Positions 58,501 through 64,000 of a stretch of 64,000 nt of DNA are shown in pieces. A program made the translations under genes and the position numbers. Source of the stretch: Onchocerca volvulus. Lineage: Eukaryota > Nematoda > Chromadorea > Rhabditida > Onchocercidae. The stretch is from the NCBI GenBank assembly GCA_000499405.2, contig HG738137.1, forward strand, positions 22,282,603-22,346,602. The letters run 5' to 3'. Within the stretch, counting starts at the first letter, position 1, and each line of letters starts with the position of its first letter. Under the pieces are notes generated by a model. The model worked only from the letters and a program-made list of their open reading frames with translations. It had not been told where the DNA came from and did no database searches.

Positions 58501-58705
58501 CATTCAAAGTTCTCTTCAAATTGCTCGCATTCAGATCTGTTGCATGTCCACTATGAACGATATTTAATTGCGACATTGGTATATCATTTAGAGCAGGAAT
58601 TTCAAATTTGCAAAGTGCCAAAAAATTTTCCATTTCCATATCGCTACTTACTTCCAGTGGAAATACATTTGCACCAGTCAAGTCACATGTCACTGTTATC
58701 TTCAT
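55600..58705 (-). CDS. ddi-1: DDI1-type UBL/aspartyl-protease/UBA protein
   Basis: Proteasome-shuttle and ubiquitin-directed aspartyl protease; in C. elegans it activates SKN-1A. Eight minus-strand exons: 58502-58705, 57898-58074, 57454-57556, 56780-57019, 56450-56581, 56207-56342, 55894-55991 and 55600-55730, giving 406 residues. Residues 1-80 form a diverged ubiquitin-like domain (MKITVTCDLTG...DWKIYNNDIIMLV). An Arg/Glu-rich helical segment (YIAERERAFARERAMLDP) precedes the retroviral-like protease fold. That fold has the catalytic AFVDSGAQVSILSD (Asp240-Ser-Gly), the HGVGGAQQLLGKIH flap region and DVLLGLDILKRHRCVI. The last ~40 residues are a UBA domain (LMALGFEEATARAML...VEAAAANLF). This is a cellular gene, not a retroelement. 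The ATG at 58705 is the first possible; only a GTG lies upstream. Confidence 0.96.
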
Positions 58706-59577
58706 TGCAGGTGAATACACTTTTTAATATTTTTATTTTGTAAAACTGAAATTTTGAAATATTTGTATTTGAAAGCTCCGAAAATTTTCAAATTAGAAAA
58801 GAATTTATCATGCTGTAAGAAATTACGTTCGGAATTTTTTGTTAAATTGTTTGTTAAAGTGCACACATGTAATACTTGATCAATATGATAAACTTATAAT
58901 AATTCTATTAATTAAAAGTATAAATCAAAACTGAATTAGAATTTATGTTAATAGGAACATGGGGGAAATTTCCATTAAATATATTAGAGAAAAAATTTTA
59001 CTTCAGTAGACATAAAACTTTGAATAAGCTTATTAAAGTAAGCTATCTATTACAATTGCATAATTATCTCAGTAGAAATTAAAGAAACTTACTAAACTTA
59101 AGCAGAATTCTCATGTAATAATCTCCCTTGATTTAGTATGCGTACTTTGAACTTTTTGCGACTTGTAACAAATATATTTTGATATCTTACTTCTAATAAA
59201 TTGAAAAATTAGTTCTGAAAAACTTTTCCGATTTTTGGCGGCTTTTATGAGAGTCAGATGATTTTATTTAGGTATTTTACTCAATTCTGTCAATTATGTT
59301 GCAGGATTTGTTCACCCAAGACATAAATAACAACGGTTGAATAACAACAATATTAGCATATTACTATAATTATTATTTGATTTTAAATGTACTGAAAAGC
59401 AAAAAAATATTTTGGAAGAAAGAAAAAATCTTGTGATAAAGTGTTTTTACAACTGTTAATTTTTCATTTATTTTTTATTGAAAGGTATTCAAATTACTTG
59501 TGTCTCATTTAAACAATTAACCGGTTAATTTAATTTTGAACCAAAACCTTTTAATATATGATATATATTAAGATCTG

Positions 59578-60023
59578 ATTTCAAAAATTAGATTCCACGC
59601 TTCCACAGAAATATTAATGTGAACAGAAGACACTGAAGGATCGGTGAGTAAGGAGATTATTGAGGATGAAGTTTACATAAAAGATTTGTCCTTAGATTAA
59701 TAAGAATGACTTATTAATGAATAATAAGATATCAAATTCATGTTCTAATTATAGTTGTGGTTACTGATAAATCTTGCCATGTAATTATCAATTCGCTACA
59801 TCACTTTCAATTGTTTTGCTTATTACTAAATCAACAAAGGTGATCTAAACAAGAAAAAAGAGGAATGTATCTATTGGCAAGCTTCCTTATCGATAACTCC
59901 AGATGATATCTATCCAATTAAAAAGACAGAAATCTAATAGAAAGTCCTATCACAAATGCTGCGCTTATGTTATTTTTTATTTCACAGACTACTGGATTCA
60001 GCGTGGAATCTAATTTTTTAAAT
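59578..60023. mobile_element. candidate MITE with 24-bp terminal inverted repeats
   Basis: 59578-59601 and 60000-60023 are reverse complements in 23 of 24 positions (core aattagattccacgct). They enclose about 400 bases with no coding potential. Arm length, total size of 446 bases and AT-rich interior are those of a non-autonomous DNA transposon. No convincing target-site duplication is visible at the outer ends, so it may be old or the true ends may lie a little further out. Confidence 0.5.
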
Positions 60024-61289
60024 GATAATATACTGTTTGATTGTCAGACCTTAGACTCTTTCTACTGAAAAATATTATGATTCGTTTTCTTAAATTTCAC
60101 AATCAAGTTAATTTTATAATGAATTGATTTTGCTAATACTGGATGATTTAAATGTAAAAATTTTCTCTAGAAATTTAAAATAATTACATCCAGAAGAAAA
60201 TCGAAAATATTTCCAAATCTTTTAGAAATGACCAGAACTACTTACTCATTTGATCGATTTATAAATCTCTTTTCTTATAATAATGGCAAAAATGCTTAAT
60301 ATTGACACCATTAGAATTTAAAGCATAACATTCACAGATTATCAACAGCATAATCAATAGACCCATGAAATATAAAATAAGAGATTACCAAGATTGTCCA
60401 CTTATTTAATGAAAGTCATTTGTTACAAACTAACAGCGAGAAAATAGCAAAAATAAGTGAAGAGTTCAAAAATTCACCAAATTTTACAAATTGAGGAAGG
60501 AAAAACGAACATTTAAGAAAAAAATAACAGTCATAGACTACTATTCTATGATGACCAGTGATTCCTGATTACAATTTATCGATCGATAAATGGAAATTAA
60601 ACTATAATCTAAAGTATGTAAATAAGGAGTCTCATAATACTTCATATCTTTTCGAACGGCTAATTTAACAGATTAAACAAACAAAATAGAATTTTGAGAC
60701 AACTAACGTTCGATAAAATGCTATGATAGTAATCAAAAAAACTTTGGCTGTCATCTCACTGCTCTGTGGAAACAATTTTTGATCCATTAAAGAACTGATA
60801 GATATGATTTATTTTGAACTCTTTATGAAGAAAAGTACACTTCCTTGAATATATGTTATTTGCAGTTAACAGTTGGCAAAATATGAAAGGAAAAGGGGAA
60901 AAGGAATTCAAGAAAAGGAATTCATCTTCAGCTTCATTTTTCGTCAAAAATCGCAAGAAATTTATAATAACCTATTCATTTCACTGTTTCCATTCAACCG
61001 AAATTCAAACTATAAAGTGACGTTTGAAGGAGCTTCAATTTATACAATAATGGCGCAATTCAAAGGCGTGTATGAAGAAGGAAACACAGAGAAGTTGGAC
61101 CGAAATTCAAAAAAAGATTTTTGAGAGGTTAGCAACAGATTTAAGAAAAAATTCAAAAATCATCGGTCAAATCATCAGCTATAATAAAAGTAGAGAAGAG
61201 AAAGTTCAATTAATCGAAAATGCACAGAAAAAGATATAACAAGATACACTGAAGCGTCCAAGAGTTGAACTATGCAGAGATCAGTCAAA

Positions 61290-61365
61290 CATCCTCACGT
61301 CATCTTCACATCCACACGTCATCTCCACATTCTCACGTTACCTGTACATCCTCACGTCACTTTCA
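61290..61365. promoter_or_regulatory. four 19-bp tandem repeats with TGACGTG sites
   Basis: Four head-to-tail 19-base units (61290, 61309, 61328, 61347), consensus catcctcacgtcatcttca. Three carry CACGTCA (61296-61302, 61315-61321, 61353-61359), which is TGACGTG on the other strand, the core of XBP1/ATF6/CREB-type bZIP sites; the third unit has CACGTTA. Another TACGTCA lies at 61415-61421. The array is 360-435 bases upstream of the membrin start. The repeat structure is seen; regulatory function is inferred. Confidence 0.6.
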
Positions 61366-61725
61366 TCCCTGTGGGACCGTCATTTTTCGCCCTGGTGAAT
61401 GCAGCATTGCACGCTACGTCATTCGGAATAACTACGACTGTTTCTGTAAGAAAAAATGAGACGAGCCTCTTTCGGCACTCGTTAACATTGCTGGGTTTTA
61501 TAGTATTGTCATGTATATTTCTCGATGAATGATTGTGCCATAATTTATAGATATGCATCCCATTACCTACTTTCCATCAAATTACCTTGCAAATTTGCTA
61601 ACTTAATCTATCGTAATCTTTGCAATTCGTAAGTTCACTAGGATAAATGATGATATACACAGATACATTTAAATGATGGTGACAACTGAATTTTGTCTTC
61701 TTTTTTCAGGACAAGTGCTTCTATC

Positions 61726-63265
61726 ATGGAAAGTTTATATCACGAAACAAACAGTCTATTGCAGCAAACACACTTTGATTTGGGTACTTTGGAGAGCATG
61801 CGAAATGAAAGTGATGCTCAAAAAATTATTCAAAATATTTACCAGCGATTAAAGTAAATCCTGGTTCCGTATTCGTTTTTTCCGTAAAGTGTGCAAAATT
61901 GTTGTGATTCAGTCCGATATATTTCGGATACCATGAGTTAGATAAATTGGGTTTAAATTTTAAAATGCAAAGAAAGGCTACTGAAAGAATCCTACTAAAT
62001 AACCAAATTCAATTAGACAGAAGTTAAGATTTGTTCCTTCTGTACGAATAATGAATGTAACACTGATGGAAAGAATGAGACAAAGATTATTAATTATTGA
62101 GTATTGATTTGACAAGGATTATTAATTATGTTGAATCCTGACTAAACACATTATGATTGATCGGCAATCACTTAGAAATTTTTTTTTTTTAATTTCAAAT
62201 TTAAATCCTTTGAATTTAGTTGTATAATATAGACAGATTGATGGAAACTGTGAACGATTAGATATATTTGTTAGCAAAGAACCGCCAAATCGTCGACGTA
62301 CTATTAAATATAAAGTAGATCAGTTGAAATTCGATTGTCATTCACTACACTCAACGGTTGACAATATACATATGCGTATGACCACTAAATGGAGGACTAT
62401 TGCCGAAAGAGAAGAACTTCTTACCCAAAGGTATTTCAAGTTTATAGAGAACTCGAAAAAGATTTTCTTGGAAGAATTTTGCGGGTTTAATTAAATTTAT
62501 AGTTTTTTCAACTGATTCTTTTAATCTGGTCTGTTAGTTTATGATTCACTGTCTGATTTATCTTGATTCATTTACAGTAGAAATAAATCAGTAATGTGCA
62601 TTCACATATCGACATCCCCATACAATTTCAGATTTCGTCCAAATGATGCAACACGGCTTCCAATCGATGACTCCGAATTATTTCTCCATGATCGTTTACA
62701 ATCCTCGCATAGTACTATTGATGAACTTATCAGTCACGGAAGCGCCATTTTGGAACAGATTCGTTCACAGGGAATAGGGTTGAAAGGAATCAAGCGTAAA
62801 GTTTTAGATATTGGACAAACGGTACATGATTTTTTATATGAAATTTCCCATAATTTAGAGAGAATACATAAATGACACAGTTGACTTGCAAGGTTTCCTC
62901 TCTGGTTAATTTCTGTGCATTACTATGATCTTTGCTGTATTTAAGAAAAATTTTCTCAATAATACCTAAACATAACATATCAAGATGTTTGTAAGGTCTT
63001 ACATTCAAAAAATTACATTAATCAAAAGGAAATGAAAATTTCTAATAAATATAAAATATAGTTAAACACAAAGTTCTCAGATAGTATTCAAATTGCGTGA
63101 AGATTTAAAACACTATATAATTATTGTTCATTTTAGCTTGGCTTATCATCGACAACGTTACAAATGATTGAAAGACGAGTGAGTCAAGATTGGATTATAT
63201 TTTATATAGGTTGCGTGATTATCATTGTTTTTATGTATATTTTTTATCGATTTTGGAGAGGTTAA
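61726..63265 (+). CDS. memb-1: membrin / GOSR2, Golgi Qb-SNARE
   Basis: SNARE for ER-to-Golgi and intra-Golgi vesicle fusion. Four exons: 61726-61853, 62233-62430, 62632-62821 and 63137-63265, giving 214 residues (human 212). The N-terminal helical region contains IFVSKEPPNRRRTIKYKVDQ, matching the membrin SSKEPPNKR signature. The SNARE motif runs from about residue 118 (LHDRLQSSHSTIDELISHG) to LGLSSTTLQMIERR, and a single tail-anchor membrane segment (about 191-210, WIIFYIGCVIIIVFMYIFY) ends the protein. The acceptor ttttttcag at 61709 is 16 bases before the ATG, consistent with trans-splicing or a 5' UTR intron. Phases agree throughout. Confidence 0.95.
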
Positions 63266-63897
63266 ATGTTATAAAAGTGTTTTTTTTTCCTACACAATCC
63301 TATTACTCCGAAATTTTCTAAATAATTAAATAATTTATCGAAAAAGAGGAATCACCAATTCCTCTTCTTCATTATCTTATTAAACTTTCGACTTGGATAT
63401 TATAATAGTTCATTATAAATTCGATATTATAAAACTTTGTCTTTTAGTTAAATTCTCAACGAAATCGTATAAATTGACTATGGAATACTTTCTAATAACA
63501 AGAATTTTGCTCAAGAGATTTTTTGATTACTTCTAACCTTTTTATAAAACAGAACTTATTTTAACTCTCTTTCCTATTTTCATTTTATTAGTTGAAATAC
63601 TTTGTTTGAGAGGAACAAAGATTTCTTTTTGGACAAAGAATTGCGTCTTTCAAAGATTATTTATTGATTTTTAACATTTGAAACATTATTTTCGTTATAT
63701 TGTGATTTATATGATTGTTATATTTTGTTCATATATTAAACTTTAAAAATATTGGGTTGGTAAAATTTATTTTAGCGATGTATCAACATAAACATAATAT
63801 TAGTTCTAATTTTAAAGAGTTGCTTATTTAATACTTGTTTTCTTCTACTATTTTTAAATTAGACTTACCTAGAAATAATTATGAAATAAGATAAATA
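63266..63897. other. convergent 3' intergenic, 0.6 kb
   Basis: Membrin 3' UTR and the downstream region of the partial minus-strand gene. AT-rich; nothing recognised. Confidence 0.5.
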
Positions 63898-64000
63898 TCA
63901 TACCTTTATGAATTTCTTCAGTTCATTTTTGGATTTTATTCCCTGAACTTCAGATAATCTACAAAATTGTTCTTTGACGAAATTTAATAATGCTATATGG
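63898..64000 (-). CDS. partial C-terminal exon of an unidentified gene
   Basis: The minus strand from the window edge reads open for 34 codons (HIALLNFVKEQFCRL, then SEVQGIKSKNELKKFIK) and ends AAG GTA TGA at 63898. The charged, helical composition looks coding. Alternatively GTATGA at 63903 is a splice donor to a tiny last exon after a ttctag acceptor near 63863, which would end after four codons. The 5' part lies outside the window. I do not recognise the family. Confidence 0.4.
   Translation of the reverse strand, partial: HIALLNFVKEQFCRLSEVQGIKSKNELKKFIKV

Larger units (their letters stand above)
58706..61725. other. divergent intergenic, 3.0 kb
   Basis: Holds the DDI1 promoter (left) and membrin promoter (right). 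Two structures stand out: an inverted-repeat-bounded element at 59578-60023 and a tandem array of ACGT-core motifs at 61290-61365. No gene seen otherwise. Confidence 0.5.

Overview
The window is nuclear DNA of a nematode, most likely a filarial (clade III) species. It is strongly AT-rich. The genes are short exons separated by GT..AG introns whose 3' ends read TTTCAG, TTTTAG or TTGCAG. Several start codons lie 0-21 bases after such an acceptor, as expected for spliced-leader trans-splicing. The recognisable proteins are eukaryotic housekeeping proteins. I see no prokaryotic operon, Wolbachia insertion, CRISPR array, rRNA or tRNA. Species assignment is inference.

Layout: 1-2107 holds a possible decayed coding region and a long hairpin. 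On the + strand follow the small GTPase RHO-1 (2108-4057), a canonical tankyrase in 25 exons (8115-18438), CTP:phosphocholine cytidylyltransferase (22153-24678) and the nonsense-mediated-decay factor UPF3/SMG-4 (27430-32464). The next stretch looks empty by single-ORF criteria. It resolves into two small spliced + strand genes: an unrecognised basic protein (34844-37406) and a 97-residue secreted precursor with an allatostatin-C-like cyclic peptide (37818-38415). On the - strand come UDP-glucose pyrophosphorylase (39738-43843) and a DHX33-type DEAH helicase (44911-50761). A GC-richer divergent promoter then leads to a C/EBP-like bZIP factor (52080-53817, +). Then come DDI1, a ubiquitin-like/aspartyl-protease/UBA protein (55600-58705, -), the Golgi SNARE membrin/GOSR2 (61726-63265, +), and the end of an unidentified - strand gene at the right edge.

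The genes are independent housekeeping units rather than one pathway. Loose themes are membrane and secretory supply (cytidylyltransferase, UDP-glucose synthesis, membrin), RNA handling (UPF3, DHX33) and protein modification or turnover (tankyrase, DDI1). Exon models were built by hand from splice-site phase and from remembered family sequences. For every gene given a coordinate model the exon lengths sum to a multiple of three. Two places do not resolve cleanly: UPF3 exon 9 and the DHX33 exon 4/5 junction.

The observations most worth following up are the allatostatin-C-like neuropeptide gene, the unrecognised spliced gene beside it, the UPF3 exon that would remove the exon-junction-binding motif, a four-copy 19-bp tandem array of TGACGTG-type sites upstream of membrin, and a 446-bp element with 24-bp terminal inverted repeats at 59.6-60.0 kb.
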